Assembly (NCBI GenBank): GCA_020633555.1
Contig: JACKDL010000016.1
Location: 94,188 to 158,187 of the forward strand
Direction of reading: 5' to 3'
DNA: 64,000 bases
From: Myxococcales bacterium
Lineage (GTDB): Bacteria > Myxococcota_A > Bradymonadia > UBA7976 > UBA1532
The notes beneath the pieces are model-generated. The model was not told the DNA's origin. It made no database searches and was given only the letters and a program-made list of their open reading frames with translations. Below, one piece after another: positions 31,695-40,512 of the stretch. The stretch's first letter is position 1, and each line of letters opens with the position of its first letter. Both the position numbers and the translations under genes were made by a program.

Positions 31695-32961
31695 CCACCG
31701 GGTGGGGCCGCAGGGCCAGCGAGCGGGTGTAGTGGGCGCGGGCCTGCTCGATGTCGCCGGCGGTCTCTCGGAAGCGCCCCAGGTTGTACAGGGCCTTCGC
31801 AGCCTGCACCGGGTCGGCCTTGGCGTCGGTGTGCGCCAGGGCGCGCTCGGTCAACGCCTGGGCCTGGGCCTGCTGGGCGCCCCCCTCGGCCTTCGCCTTG
31901 AAGCCCAGCCAGCCCGCCTCGAGCAGCACGGCGCCGTCCGTGGGCGCCAGGGTGGCGGCCCGCTGCGCCAGGGCCCAGCGGGTGGCGCCATGCTCCGCCG
32001 AGGCCTTGCCAGCCAGGGCCAGGGCGGCCTTCGCGGCCTTGACGTCGGCGGGCCAGGGGGCGAGCGCGGGCGCCCCGGGCTCGATCCAGGCCAGGCCCAC
32101 CAGGGGCCCCGCCAGCGCCACCCGCCGGGCCGGCCCGTCGCCCTGCCGCACGAAAGCGTCGCCGCCGGCGATCTTCAGCGAGCAGCCCTTCGGGCCGGCG
32201 TACTGGCCCTGCGCATCGGGCACGTAGGGGGCCAGGGCGGGCGTCGGGCTGACGGGCTGCACGAGCTCGTACAGGTTGTGGTTCTCGGCCCAGGAGCAGC
32301 ACGACAGCACGTCCACCAGCTCGAGCTGGCCGCCCCGCACCCGCAGCGCGGCGCCGGCCAGGGACTCGGCCGTGATCTCGGGGGGCTCGTCCTGCACGCT
32401 GGCCTTGGCCCGGGCGGCGGCCGCCTGCGCCGCCTTCGCCGCGTCCTGGAACAGCGGGCGGGCGTCCACCGCGTCCTTGGCGGGCGGCCGCAGCAGGCGC
32501 CACGCCTCGTCGTGGTAGTCGTGGGCGCCGCCGCCGTAGCCGTAGATGAGCTGGTGCACGCCCAGCCAGGGGCCGAGCACCGCCAGCTCGGGCAGGCTGC
32601 CCTCGCCCTGCAGGCTCATGCCCTCGGGGGCGTCGGCGGGATCGCGGCTGAGGCCGCTGTCGGGGGCCACCAGATCCACCAGGCCCTTCTCGCCCAGCAC
32701 CTGCAGCGCCACCTGGGTGCTCCAGCCGTGGGGGGCGCTCCATCCGTCCGGCAGCAGCCGCAGCCGCGCCACGTCGGCGCCGACGCCCGTGGCCAGGCCG
32801 GCCACGGTGGTCACCGTGGGGGCGCCCTGCCCGAAGCGCACGTCGTGGACCCGGTAGCCCTGGCTGATGGGCTCCTGCGCGTCGCGCACGTTCAGCAGCG
32901 CCCGGCAGGGCGCGGGGGGTGGGGCCGTCAGGGCGGCCAGCAGCAGCAGCGAAGGTCCCAT
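31648..32961 (-). CDS. Exported hypothetical protein with C-terminal TPR
   Basis: A 437-residue protein with a short signal (SLLLLAALTAPPPAP) and a good ribosome site (GGGAGG). The central part has no recognised fold; it contains a Cys-Cys pair (LSCCSWAENHNLYELV). The last 60 residues look like one TPR unit (KALYNLGRFRETAGDIEQ, then ARAHYTRSLALRPHP). It overlaps the convergent kinase gene by 47 bp. Function unknown; a periplasmic scaffold is possible. Confidence 0.75.
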   Translation of the reverse strand: MGPSLLLLAALTAPPPAPCRALLNVRDAQEPISQGYRVHDVRFGQGAPTVTTVAGLATGVGADVARLRLLPDGWSAPHGWSTQVALQVLGEKGLVDLVAPDSGLSRDPADAPEGMSLQGEGSLPELAVLGPWLGVHQLIYGYGGGAHDYHDEAWRLLRPPAKDAVDARPLFQDAAKAAQAAAARAKASVQDEPPEITAESLAGAALRVRGGQLELVDVLSCCSWAENHNLYELVQPVSPTPALAPYVPDAQGQYAGPKGCSLKIAGGDAFVRQGDGPARRVALAGPLVGLAWIEPGAPALAPWPADVKAAKAALALAGKASAEHGATRWALAQRAATLAPTDGAVLLEAGWLGFKAKAEGGAQQAQAQALTERALAHTDAKADPVQAAKALYNLGRFRETAGDIEQARAHYTRSLALRPHPVVKQRLADLPKGPAAE

Positions 32962-33095
32962 GGGTGCCTCCCGGGCAGGGGGTTGGGCGCGACGGCCGGT
33001 CAGGGGGCCGGGTGGCGCGACACTTTGCCGCCTTGCGCACTCCGGCGACGGCGCGCAGGGTTGCGCCGTTTGCCCACCGCTGTCCAGGAGCGCCC

Positions 33096-33461
33096 GTGGA
33101 CTCGCTGATGCCCGTTCTCGCCTTCGTCGGGGTCTTCGTCGTGCTCATGGGCCTGCGCGCCCTGCGCAGCGGCCCCGTGGCGCCCATCGAGGTGCCGCCC
33201 GACGGCAAGCTGCTGCTCGACGTGCGCTCGCCCACGGAGTTCCGCAGCGGTCACCTGAAGGGCGCCGTCAACCTGCCTCTTGGGGCGGTGGCGGCCCAGG
33301 CCGAGCGCCTGGGGGCCAAGGACCGCGAGATCGTCCTGTACTGCCGCAGCGGCAACCGCTCGGGCATGGCGCTGCAGCAGTTGCGCCGGCTGGGCTTCAC
33401 GAACCTGAAGAACCTGGGCGGGGTGCACGACGGCCCCCGCCAGGGCTACCCGCTGGCCTGA
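33096..33461 (+). CDS. Membrane-anchored rhodanese-domain protein
   Basis: A 121-residue protein. The GTG at 33096 is preferred because AGGAG lies six bases upstream; an ATG twelve bases later is an alternative. Residues 4-22 form one transmembrane helix, followed by a rhodanese domain (LLLDVRSPTEFRSGHLKGAV) with active-site Cys83 in VLYCRSGNRSG. Such single-domain anchored rhodaneses transfer sulfane sulfur or sense thiols at the inner membrane. No partner gene is adjacent. Confidence 0.87.
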   Translation: MDSLMPVLAFVGVFVVLMGLRALRSGPVAPIEVPPDGKLLLDVRSPTEFRSGHLKGAVNLPLGAVAAQAERLGAKDREIVLYCRSGNRSGMALQQLRRLGFTNLKNLGGVHDGPRQGYPLA

Positions 33462-33474
33462 CGCCGCCGGCCCC

Positions 33475-34803
33475 TCAGAGGCCCAGCCGGCCGCCCGACA
33501 GGTGGCCGAAGCGGTCCATGGGCTGCCCCAGCGCCGTGCCCAGCGCCGCGTACAGATCGCCGTGCAGGCGCCCGCCGGTGTCGATGAGCCGCCCGGTGTT
33601 CAGCCCCGCGTTCGCGCCCCCCGCCACGATGAAGGGCATGTCGCCGTGCCGGTGGGTGTTGCCGTCGCACACCTCGGTCACGCACAGCACCACCGTGTGA
33701 TCCAGCAGCGTGCCGTCGCCCTCGGGCAGGGCCTGCAGCCGGGCCAGCAGCCCCGCGAGCTGTTCGGCCCAGTAGCGGCGCTGGGCCACGAAGGCGTCGT
33801 AGAGCTGGCCCGAGTGCCGCGCGCCGTAGTGGCTGGCCTGGTGGCTGCGCATGTCGAAGTCGGGCGTGTGCAGCGCCGTGCCGGCGAAGCGGCTCATGAT
33901 CAGCTCGCTGGTGTGGTGGCTGGCCTGCACCACGGCCACCCGGGTCAGCCCGCAGGCCACCGCCTGCACGGTGGTGTCGAGCTGGGCGTTCAGGATCGCG
34001 GGGAAGTTCGCCGGGTCGTACAGGGCGTCCGTGCGCACGGCCCCCAGGCTGGCCGGCCGCCCCGTGCAGCGATCCCCGGGCGGCATCTGCTCGGCCAGGG
34101 CGTCCAGGCGCTGCTCCACCTCGCGCAGGCCCTGCAGGTGCAACTCCAGCTTGGCCGCCTCGGCCCCGCCCACCCGGCGGCGCAGGGCCGCCAGCTCCTC
34201 GCCCACCGCGTCCAGGATCGACGCCTTGCGTCGCCGCCGGGCCTCCACGGCCGGATCGGGGCTACCCGGCGCCGCGCCCGCGAACAGCTGGTCGAAGGCC
34301 CGCACCGGATCATCCTCGGGGGGCTCGGTGTGCCCCGGCGCGGGGTAGCTGATGTGCTTGTCGCCGCTGGCGTTGTTGTGGTTCGCCATGGCGCCCAGGT
34401 AGACGTGCCGGTGCGGCCGATCGGCCCCCAGCGTGCGCGCCATCACCCGGTCGAAGCTCTCGTGCTGGCCCTGATCGGCGGCTGTCAGCAGCTTGCGGGC
34501 CCCGCCCGGGTGGCTGCCCTCGTCGGTGCCGCCCATGTGCAGGCCCCGGAAGAACAGCAGCCGCTCGCGCCACGGCGCCAGGGGCGACAGCACGTCGCTG
34601 AGCTGGAAGTTCGCGCCGTTGCCGGTGGGGTGCCACGCGGTGGGCTCGCCCTCCTGGCTGGGCCCGGGGACGCCGTCGGGGTAGTAGAACACCACCAGCC
34701 GGCGGGCCGGGCCCGCCTGCGCGCCCGCGCGGTTCACCAGCAGCGGCAGGCCCGCCAGGGCGGCGGCCCCGGCTTTCAGGAAGCGTCGGCGGGGCCAGCT
34801 CAT
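33475..34803 (-). CDS. DUF1552 protein, Tat-exported
   Basis: A 442-residue protein. The N-terminus MSWPRRRFLKAG has a twin-arginine-like motif before a hydrophobic core (AAALAGLPLLVNRAGA), so export by Tat is likely. The body matches DUF1552: VVFYYPDGV, RGLHMGGTDEGSHPGG, then a His-rich segment (HRHVYLGAMANHNNASGDKH) and LELHLQGLREVEQRLD. The function of the family is unknown. Its start overlaps the stop of the DUF1592 gene (ATGA), the usual pairing in myxobacteria and planctomycetes. Confidence 0.87.
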   Translation of the reverse strand: MSWPRRRFLKAGAAALAGLPLLVNRAGAQAGPARRLVVFYYPDGVPGPSQEGEPTAWHPTGNGANFQLSDVLSPLAPWRERLLFFRGLHMGGTDEGSHPGGARKLLTAADQGQHESFDRVMARTLGADRPHRHVYLGAMANHNNASGDKHISYPAPGHTEPPEDDPVRAFDQLFAGAAPGSPDPAVEARRRRKASILDAVGEELAALRRRVGGAEAAKLELHLQGLREVEQRLDALAEQMPPGDRCTGRPASLGAVRTDALYDPANFPAILNAQLDTTVQAVACGLTRVAVVQASHHTSELIMSRFAGTALHTPDFDMRSHQASHYGARHSGQLYDAFVAQRRYWAEQLAGLLARLQALPEGDGTLLDHTVVLCVTEVCDGNTHRHGDMPFIVAGGANAGLNTGRLIDTGGRLHGDLYAALGTALGQPMDRFGHLSGGRLGL

Positions 34804-37058
34804 GGATCCTCCGGGCCGCGGGTGACGAAGGCGGGGTGGGCCACCAGGGCCACCAGCAGGGCCTGCACGTCGCCCCCCGAGGCCACGAAGCCGTCGGCCA
34901 GGGCGTCCACGTGGCAGGCGTCGGCGGCGCCGTCGGCGGCGCGGCCCAGGGCGAAGGCCCAGAGCTGCTGCACGAAGCAGCGCGGCGCCGCCTGGCTGCC
35001 CGCCAGCAGCGCGCCCAGCTCGGCCAGGCTGCCGTAGGGCGCCGAGGTGCCCAGGCCCAGCCCCTCCAGGTCGTTCAGATCGCTGCGCGCGTCGATGGGT
35101 GCGCCGTTCTCCACCGCGCGCCAGGCCCCCACCGCGTCGAAGTGCTCGAAGCCGAAGCCCAGGTCGTCGATGTACTGGTGGCAGCTCGCGCAGAAGGGGT
35201 CGTCGGTGTGCTGCCGGAACCGCTCGCGGGTGGTGGCCGTGGGATCCACGTCGGGCACGCCGCCGGCGTTGGGTGGGGGCGGCGGCAGCGGCTGACACAG
35301 CAGGTGGCGCCGCACGAACAGCCCCCGGCGGATGGGGCTGCTCTGATCGCTGTGAGCCTGGGTGGCCAGCACGCTGGCGTGGCCCAGGACACCCACCCGG
35401 CGGCCCAGGCTCAGGGCCACGCGGCCGTCGGCGTCGGGGGGCGCCAGGCCGTAGTGCGCGGCCAGCCGGGGGTTCGCCACCGTCCAGTCGGCGGTGACCA
35501 ACTCGGCGAACGTGCCCGCGCCGTCGAACACCGAGGTCGCTACGAAGTTCTTGGTTTCATTCAGGAAGTCGCGAGCCAGTGCCGGATCGAACTCCGGGTG
35601 CAGCTCGGGGGACTTCACCAGCGTCTCCACCGCATCCACGCCCAGCCACTGAGCGGCGAACACGCCCACCTGGCGCCGGGCTCGCGGGTCCTGCAGCATC
35701 CGGCGGGCCTCGGCGGCGCGGCCCTCGGGGGTGGCCAGCCGGCCCGCCTCGCCCGCCGCCCGCAGGGCGTCGTCGGGCCCGGTGCCCCACAGGAAGGCGG
35801 CCATGGCCCCGGCGATCTCGGCGCCCGTCAGCGTGAAGGGGCCCGCGCCCTCGCCCAGCTCGCTGCGGTACAGGAAGCCCGGCGACGACAGCAGCCCCTC
35901 CAGAGCGGCGCGCCCGTCGGCCTGGGCCAGGGTCAGCCAGCGGGTGCGCTCGGCGGGGGTCAGCGGGCGGCGGAACAGCCGGGGCGCCACCGTGTCCACC
36001 ACCCGCTCGGGGCAGGCCTCGACGGCGGCACAGCCCAGCCAACCTTGCGGCTGGGCCAGGGCCGCCTGCGCCACGCCCTCGGCGGCGGCCAGCCAGGCGT
36101 CCACGTGCACGGCGCCAGCCCGCCCACTGGCGGCGTGGGTGTCGAAGCCGAAGTGCTCGGGGCGCACGGCGGGCACCAGGCCGGCCAGCGCGGCCTCCAG
36201 CGCGGCGTCGGGGGCCCCCGCGGCGCAGGGGGCGATCTCCACCACCGAGTTGCGGCCGCCGAAACCGTCGTCTTCGCTCAGCGGGTTGGCGGGATCGGCG
36301 ATCCAGTCCTGCTCGTCGATGACGAACTTGTACGCGTGGCGCCCGGCGGGCACGTCGCGCGTCAGGACCCACGCGCCACCCGTCGCGGCCATGGGCCAGC
36401 CGCCCTCGGCCACCGTCGCCGCCCAGCCGTTGAAGTCGCCTGCCACGTGGACGGTGCGAGGGCTGCGGCCGCCGGCCTCCCAGCGGAAGGTGTGCGGCGG
36501 GCAGGCCGCGGGCTCGCCCTGATCGGGGAAGAGCACGGCCTGCACCGCGGCGCGGTACTCGCGGGGGTTCAGCAGGCGCAGGCGCCGGGGCGGCCAGAGC
36601 GGCGCGGCGCAGTCCACCGGCGGCGCGGCCTGCAGCCGGCCCAGGATGAAGTCGGCCACCGCCTCGGCGCAGGGCCCCTGGCAGGCCGCGGGATCGGTGG
36701 AAGGCATGGTGCGGTCGATGCGGTCCACCAGCCAGGCGCGGCCGCGATCGGCCAGATCATCCAGGGGCGGGCCGGCGTCGGTGCCCTGGCCCACGGGGCC
36801 GTGGCAGCGGGCGCAGTGCTCGCCGTACTGGGCGGCGGCCTCGGGGGGCAGGGGGGGTCCGCCCGTGCCGCCGGTCCCACCGGCGCCGCCGCCCGCGCCG
36901 CCCCCCCGGCCGCCTTCACCTGCGCCGCCGCCCGCGCCCACGGCGCCGTCGGACGCGCCCTGCGCCACGGGATCGGGCCCGTCCACCGCCGAGCCGGTGC
37001 AGCCGAGCAGCCCCAGGGCCGCGCCCAGGAGCGCCGCCAGGCCGATGTCGCGTGCCAT
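34800..37058 (-). CDS. DUF1592/DUF1588-type lipoprotein with cytochrome-like motif and a CBM48-like insertion
   Basis: A 752-residue lipoprotein (LLGC, Cys20), with a Gly-rich linker and then a heme-type CARCH site (Cys82, Cys85, His86). Known family blocks follow: DUF1587-like (RLRLLNPREYRAAVQAVLF, about 160-178), DUF1595, DUF1592 (ALEGLLSSPGFLYRSELGEG), DUF1588 with a second CASCH site (near residue 622), and DUF1585. Between DUF1587 and DUF1595, residues about 190-277 form a glycogen-binding-like module (VHVAGDFNGWAA, WVLTRDVPAGRHAYKFVID). I know of no such insertion in this family. It is coupled to DUF1552; together they probably form a surface redox or polymer-degrading unit. Confidence 0.85.
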   Translation of the reverse strand: MARDIGLAALLGAALGLLGCTGSAVDGPDPVAQGASDGAVGAGGGAGEGGRGGGAGGGAGGTGGTGGPPLPPEAAAQYGEHCARCHGPVGQGTDAGPPLDDLADRGRAWLVDRIDRTMPSTDPAACQGPCAEAVADFILGRLQAAPPVDCAAPLWPPRRLRLLNPREYRAAVQAVLFPDQGEPAACPPHTFRWEAGGRSPRTVHVAGDFNGWAATVAEGGWPMAATGGAWVLTRDVPAGRHAYKFVIDEQDWIADPANPLSEDDGFGGRNSVVEIAPCAAGAPDAALEAALAGLVPAVRPEHFGFDTHAASGRAGAVHVDAWLAAAEGVAQAALAQPQGWLGCAAVEACPERVVDTVAPRLFRRPLTPAERTRWLTLAQADGRAALEGLLSSPGFLYRSELGEGAGPFTLTGAEIAGAMAAFLWGTGPDDALRAAGEAGRLATPEGRAAEARRMLQDPRARRQVGVFAAQWLGVDAVETLVKSPELHPEFDPALARDFLNETKNFVATSVFDGAGTFAELVTADWTVANPRLAAHYGLAPPDADGRVALSLGRRVGVLGHASVLATQAHSDQSSPIRRGLFVRRHLLCQPLPPPPPNAGGVPDVDPTATTRERFRQHTDDPFCASCHQYIDDLGFGFEHFDAVGAWRAVENGAPIDARSDLNDLEGLGLGTSAPYGSLAELGALLAGSQAAPRCFVQQLWAFALGRAADGAADACHVDALADGFVASGGDVQALLVALVAHPAFVTRGPEDP

Positions 37059-37130
37059 GTCTCCCCCGAGGACCCACCGGGTGGGCTATCGTAGCGACCC
37101 CAACGCGCAGGACCCAACAGGAGTGAGCGA

Positions 37131-38090
37131 GTGATCCACAACCGCAACCGCTGGATGGTGGCGCTGGCAGCGGCCGGTGCCCTGCTCGGCTGCGACGACG
37201 AGGGCCCCAAGGCGGCGGCCGATCAGGGCGTACCGCCGGTGGCCTGCCCCGATCCCGTGCCCGCCGGCGTGGTGTGCGTGCCCGCCGGCGAGTACCTGCG
37301 CGGCAGCCCCGACACCGAGCCCCAGCGGGACACCGACGAGACCCGCCACACGGTGGCCCTGTCGCGCCCCTTCCTCATCCGCCCCACCGAGGTCACCCAG
37401 GGCGAGTGGGTCGAGCTCCTCGAGGGCAACCCCGCCTGGTTCGCGGCGGGCGGGCCGGGGGAGTGCCGGGGAGACGGCTGCGCCGATCGCCCGGTGGAGA
37501 TGGTGAACTTCTACGAGGCCCTGGCCTGGCTGAACGCCCGCTCCGAGGCCGACGGCCTGACGCCCTGCTACGACCTGAGCACCTGCCGCGGCACGCCCGG
37601 CCTGGGCTGCGACGACCGCGACACCTGCGACGGCTTCTACGTCTGCAACCCCGACGAGACGACCTGGGATCCGGCCTGCGACGGTTGGCGGCTGCCCACC
37701 GAGGCCGAGTGGGAGGCCGCCGCCCGCGCCGGCGTGGCCGACGCTCGCTACGGGGCCAACCTGGACCAGGTGGCCTGGTACAGCCTCAGCGCCCAGGCCC
37801 GCAGCCACGTGGTGGGCGGCAAGCAGGCCAACGCCTTCGGGCTGTTCGACATGCTGGGCAACGTGGGCGAGTGGGTCTGGGACCGCTACGACCCCGACTA
37901 CGGCATCTACCAGCCGGCCCGGCAGGTGAACCCCGATCCGCTGGGGGCCGAGTTCACCGACACGCGGGTCATCAAGGGCTGCGGCTGGAAGAGCGGCGGC
38001 GCCTTCTGTCGCTTCGCGAACCGCGAGAACGACGTGCCCGGCTCGAAGAACAACGTGCTGGGGTTCCGGGCGGCGCGCTCGGTCTTCTGA
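37131..38090 (+). CDS. Formylglycine-generating-enzyme-like (SUMF1-fold) lipoprotein
   Basis: A 319-residue lipoprotein. The GTG start has ACAGGAG upstream; a Met eight codons later is possible. The lipobox LLGC gives Cys21. The C-type-lectin-like sulfatase-modifying fold is clear: VCVPAGEYLRGS, RPTEVTQGEWVELLEG, NFYEALAWLNA, WRLPTEAEWEAAARAG and GLFDMLGNVGEWVWDRY. At the expected active site only one Cys is found (SGGAFCRFANR; the position five residues before it is Ser). Formylglycine synthesis is therefore unlikely and a binding or structural role more likely. Divergent from the DUF1592 gene. Confidence 0.85.
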   Translation: MIHNRNRWMVALAAAGALLGCDDEGPKAAADQGVPPVACPDPVPAGVVCVPAGEYLRGSPDTEPQRDTDETRHTVALSRPFLIRPTEVTQGEWVELLEGNPAWFAAGGPGECRGDGCADRPVEMVNFYEALAWLNARSEADGLTPCYDLSTCRGTPGLGCDDRDTCDGFYVCNPDETTWDPACDGWRLPTEAEWEAAARAGVADARYGANLDQVAWYSLSAQARSHVVGGKQANAFGLFDMLGNVGEWVWDRYDPDYGIYQPARQVNPDPLGAEFTDTRVIKGCGWKSGGAFCRFANRENDVPGSKNNVLGFRAARSVF

Positions 38091-38124
38091 CCGGGGCCGC
38101 CTGCGGGCCGGGGGGCGGGGAGCG

Positions 38125-38143
38125 GGGGCCCTGAGCGGGCCCC
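38125..38143. terminator. GC hairpin between convergent genes
   Basis: GGGGCCC (38125-38131) pairs with GGGCCCC (38137-38143) around a 5-nt loop, between convergent genes ending at 38090 and 38162. It has no U tract, so the call rests on position only. Confidence 0.3.
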
Positions 38144-38161
38144 AACGCCTTCAGGGCTGGA

Positions 38162-39337
38162 TCAGGGCGCGGGCTCGGGCGCGGGCGCGGCCTCGGGGGC
38201 TGGCGCGGCCGCAGGGGCCGGCGTCGCCGCAGGGGCGGGCGTCGCCGCGGGGGCGTCCGCGGGGGCGTCCACGCTGGGCAGGGGCTCCACCACCGGGGTG
38301 GGGACGGGGGCCGCGACCGGCTTCGGGGCCGGCTTGGGCTTGGCCTTCAGCGGGTTCAGGCCGCGGGCGATGTCCACCTTGAAGCTGCGGGTGTTGTCGC
38401 GGGCCGCGAACTGGATCTTGTCCAGCAGGTCCATGATGCACAGCCGCACATCCTCGCCCTGCTCGGGGGCCACGCCGAAGTCGGTGCGGCGGCCGGCGGC
38501 GTTGACGGTCATCGACAGCTTGAAGGCCGGCGGCTGGGGCAGGCACTCGTCGATGATCTTGCCCGACTGGAGCTGCACCACCTGCCAGTCCTCGATGAAC
38601 TCCACCGACTCCAGCAGGGTGTTGAACTTGGCCAGATCCTTGTTGAAGTTCGCGGCGCTGGCCACATAGCCCACCATCATCACGGCGGGGATGCCCTTGC
38701 CGTTGGCCACCCACTTGAAGTCCGGCTTCACCATCCGGACCTTCAGGCGCTCCCACTGGGTGTTGTTGTCGACGGCCGCCTTGGGCACGTCGGCGCGCTC
38801 GACCACGGCCTCGAGGCCCTGGATGCCGGCCACCTCGGCCGGGCCCTGGCGCACGATGCGGGTGGCGAACTTGGGCACCTGGCCCTTGGGGGGGTCGCTG
38901 GGCACGTCGGCGCCGAAGTCGCCGTCCTGGCCCACCTGCAGCAGGTAGGCGCTGAGGATCTGCTCCAGGGTCTGGTTGCCGGCCTGCGGGGTCAGCGGCA
39001 GCGTACGCACGAAGAGCTTCGAGCCCGTGTTGCTGTTCACCAGCAGCACGTCGTAGCGCTCGATGTCCTCGAAGTACTCCTTGGTCTGGTCGTTGTCGAC
39101 GTCCAGCGAGATGCCCAGGCGGTACTGCGCATCCAGCTTCGGCGACTCGGGGGCGCCGGAGTCGCCCAGCTCGTAGTTGATGAAGGTCCAGTCGGGGATG
39201 ATGCGGTTGCCGCCGCCCGCGTCCCGGACCATGTACGGGTGCTTCGGGTGCACGAAGCCGTCGGAGTACATCACCTTGCCGCCGCCGCCGCAGCCCACCA
39301 GGGCCAGGGTCGCCGCCGCCATGATCCAGCGCATCAT
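38162..39337 (-). CDS. Lipoprotein of unknown function with Pro/Ala tail
   Basis: A 391-residue lipoprotein. Start 39337 is a double ATG after GGGAGGAC; the lipobox is ATLALVGC. The first 310 residues are a mixed alpha/beta domain with no recognised family (for example YDVLLVNSNTGSKLFVRTL and VMMVGYVASAANFNKDL). The tail from about residue 330 is a Pro/Ala-rich linker of AATPAPA-type repeats, perhaps spanning to peptidoglycan or the surface. A promoter with -35 TTGCGA and -10 TATGCT is visible upstream. It stands as a single-gene unit. Confidence 0.8.
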   Translation of the reverse strand: MMRWIMAAATLALVGCGGGGKVMYSDGFVHPKHPYMVRDAGGGNRIIPDWTFINYELGDSGAPESPKLDAQYRLGISLDVDNDQTKEYFEDIERYDVLLVNSNTGSKLFVRTLPLTPQAGNQTLEQILSAYLLQVGQDGDFGADVPSDPPKGQVPKFATRIVRQGPAEVAGIQGLEAVVERADVPKAAVDNNTQWERLKVRMVKPDFKWVANGKGIPAVMMVGYVASAANFNKDLAKFNTLLESVEFIEDWQVVQLQSGKIIDECLPQPPAFKLSMTVNAAGRRTDFGVAPEQGEDVRLCIMDLLDKIQFAARDNTRSFKVDIARGLNPLKAKPKPAPKPVAAPVPTPVVEPLPSVDAPADAPAATPAPAATPAPAAAPAPEAAPAPEPAP

Positions 39338-39403
39338 CTCGTCCTCCCTCGATATACAAGTCGCGGGCGCTCGCGTGTCCCGGGCGCCTGCGGGTCGCGC
39401 CGC

Positions 39404-39431
39404 AGCATAGTCAGTTGGCGTCACCTCGCAA
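39404..39431 (-). promoter_or_regulatory. Sigma-70-like promoter for the 38162-39337 lipoprotein
   Basis: On the minus strand, TTGCGA (39426-39431) is followed after 16 bases by TATGCT (39404-39409). The expected start lies about 60 bases upstream of the ATG, leaving room for the ribosome site. Confidence 0.5.
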
Positions 39432-39495
39432 GCCCTGGGCCGAAAAATCGACCGGCGCGGGTACACGGTGAGCCCGCCCGGTGGGCGCACTTTGT

Positions 39496-39501
39496 TATGC
39501 T
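39496..39501 (+). promoter_or_regulatory. Possible -10 element (TATGCT) close to the 39511 start
   Basis: TATGCT ends nine bases before the ATG of the LPP20-like gene, giving a leader of only two or three bases. No convincing -35 is present. It lies about 90 bp from the divergent promoter at 39404-39431. Confidence 0.3.
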
Positions 39502-39510
39502 GCCGCGCCC

Positions 39511-40512
39511 ATGCGAGCCCTTGTCACCCTGCTGCTGCCCGTCGTCGCCGGCTGTGCCGGCGCGCCCACGTCGTGCCCGGCGACCGAGGCCCCGCGGGCT
39601 GAGGTCCTGAGCGCCGTCGGCGCGGGCCCGACGGCCCAGGCCGCCGCCGACGCGGCCCGCGCGGCGGTGGCCGCCCAGGTGGCCTCGGCCCTCGAAGCGC
39701 GGCTGGAGGTGTCCCAGGCCGAGGTGGATGGGCAGGGCACGCAGGCGGTTCGGCAGGTGGTCCGCACCCGCGCCCGCTTCGACCGGGCCGAGCTCATCGA
39801 GGTCGCGGCCCTGCCTGCCTGCGAGGGTATGCCCCACCGCGCCCATGCCGTGTTGGACCGCGCCCGCGCGCGCGACGCCCTGACCCCCGAGTGGCAGGCG
39901 GCCCATGACCGGCTGCAGGCGGCGCTGGCCCGCGGCGCGCAGGCCGCCGACAGCGACGGGCCGGCCTTCACCGTGGCCTGGGGCGCGGCCCGCAGCGCCT
40001 ACGACGACGCCGAGGCGGCCGCAGCGCCGCTGGTGGTCATCGCCGGTGCGCCCGCTGCCCTGGCCGAGGATCGCCAGGCCTTCCGGGCCCTGCAGGGCCG
40101 CGCCGAGGCCGTGCGTGCGGCGCACCCGGTGACCCTGGCGCTGGACGGGCTGGAGGCCGATCTCCAGGCCCCGGTGGGGCAGGCGCTGGTGCGCGGGCTG
40201 ACCGCGCTGGGCCTGCCCGCGGCCCCGGGCGCCACCTGCGAGGCGGGGCTGCTGCTGCGGCCCCAGGCCACGGTCACCTGCGATCGCAGCCCCCTGGGGC
40301 CCCGCTGCCGGCTGGGCCTGCAGGGCAGCGTCACCCGCTGCGATGGGCGGCCGGTGGCGCCCCTGGATCTGGTGGGTACGAAGTTGGCGGCGGTGCATCC
40401 CCGCAGCGACGACCGGGCCCGGGCCACCCTGCTCGAGAAGACCGCGGCCGCCGATCTGGCCGGGCCCCTGGCCGACGCGTTGGCGGCGGTGCTGCCCGTC
40501 GAGGCCCCGTGA
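39511..40512 (+). CDS. LPP20-like lipoprotein
   Basis: A 333-residue lipoprotein (lipobox VVAGC, Cys15). The region TAQAAADAARAAVAAQVASA and on through RTRARFDRAELIEVA resembles the LPP20/FlgT-type domain, whose members sit in the outer membrane. A second domain of roughly 180 residues is not recognised. It starts a five-gene + strand operon: its stop overlaps the next start as GTGA. The role is unknown, but the neighbours suggest an envelope function. Confidence 0.75.
   Translation: MRALVTLLLPVVAGCAGAPTSCPATEAPRAEVLSAVGAGPTAQAAADAARAAVAAQVASALEARLEVSQAEVDGQGTQAVRQVVRTRARFDRAELIEVAALPACEGMPHRAHAVLDRARARDALTPEWQAAHDRLQAALARGAQAADSDGPAFTVAWGAARSAYDDAEAAAAPLVVIAGAPAALAEDRQAFRALQGRAEAVRAAHPVTLALDGLEADLQAPVGQALVRGLTALGLPAAPGATCEAGLLLRPQATVTCDRSPLGPRCRLGLQGSVTRCDGRPVAPLDLVGTKLAAVHPRSDDRARATLLEKTAAADLAGPLADALAAVLPVEAP

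Noticed and set aside
37131..38090. Sulfatase maturation system
   Set aside because: The active-site Cys pair is incomplete and no sulfatase gene lies in the window.
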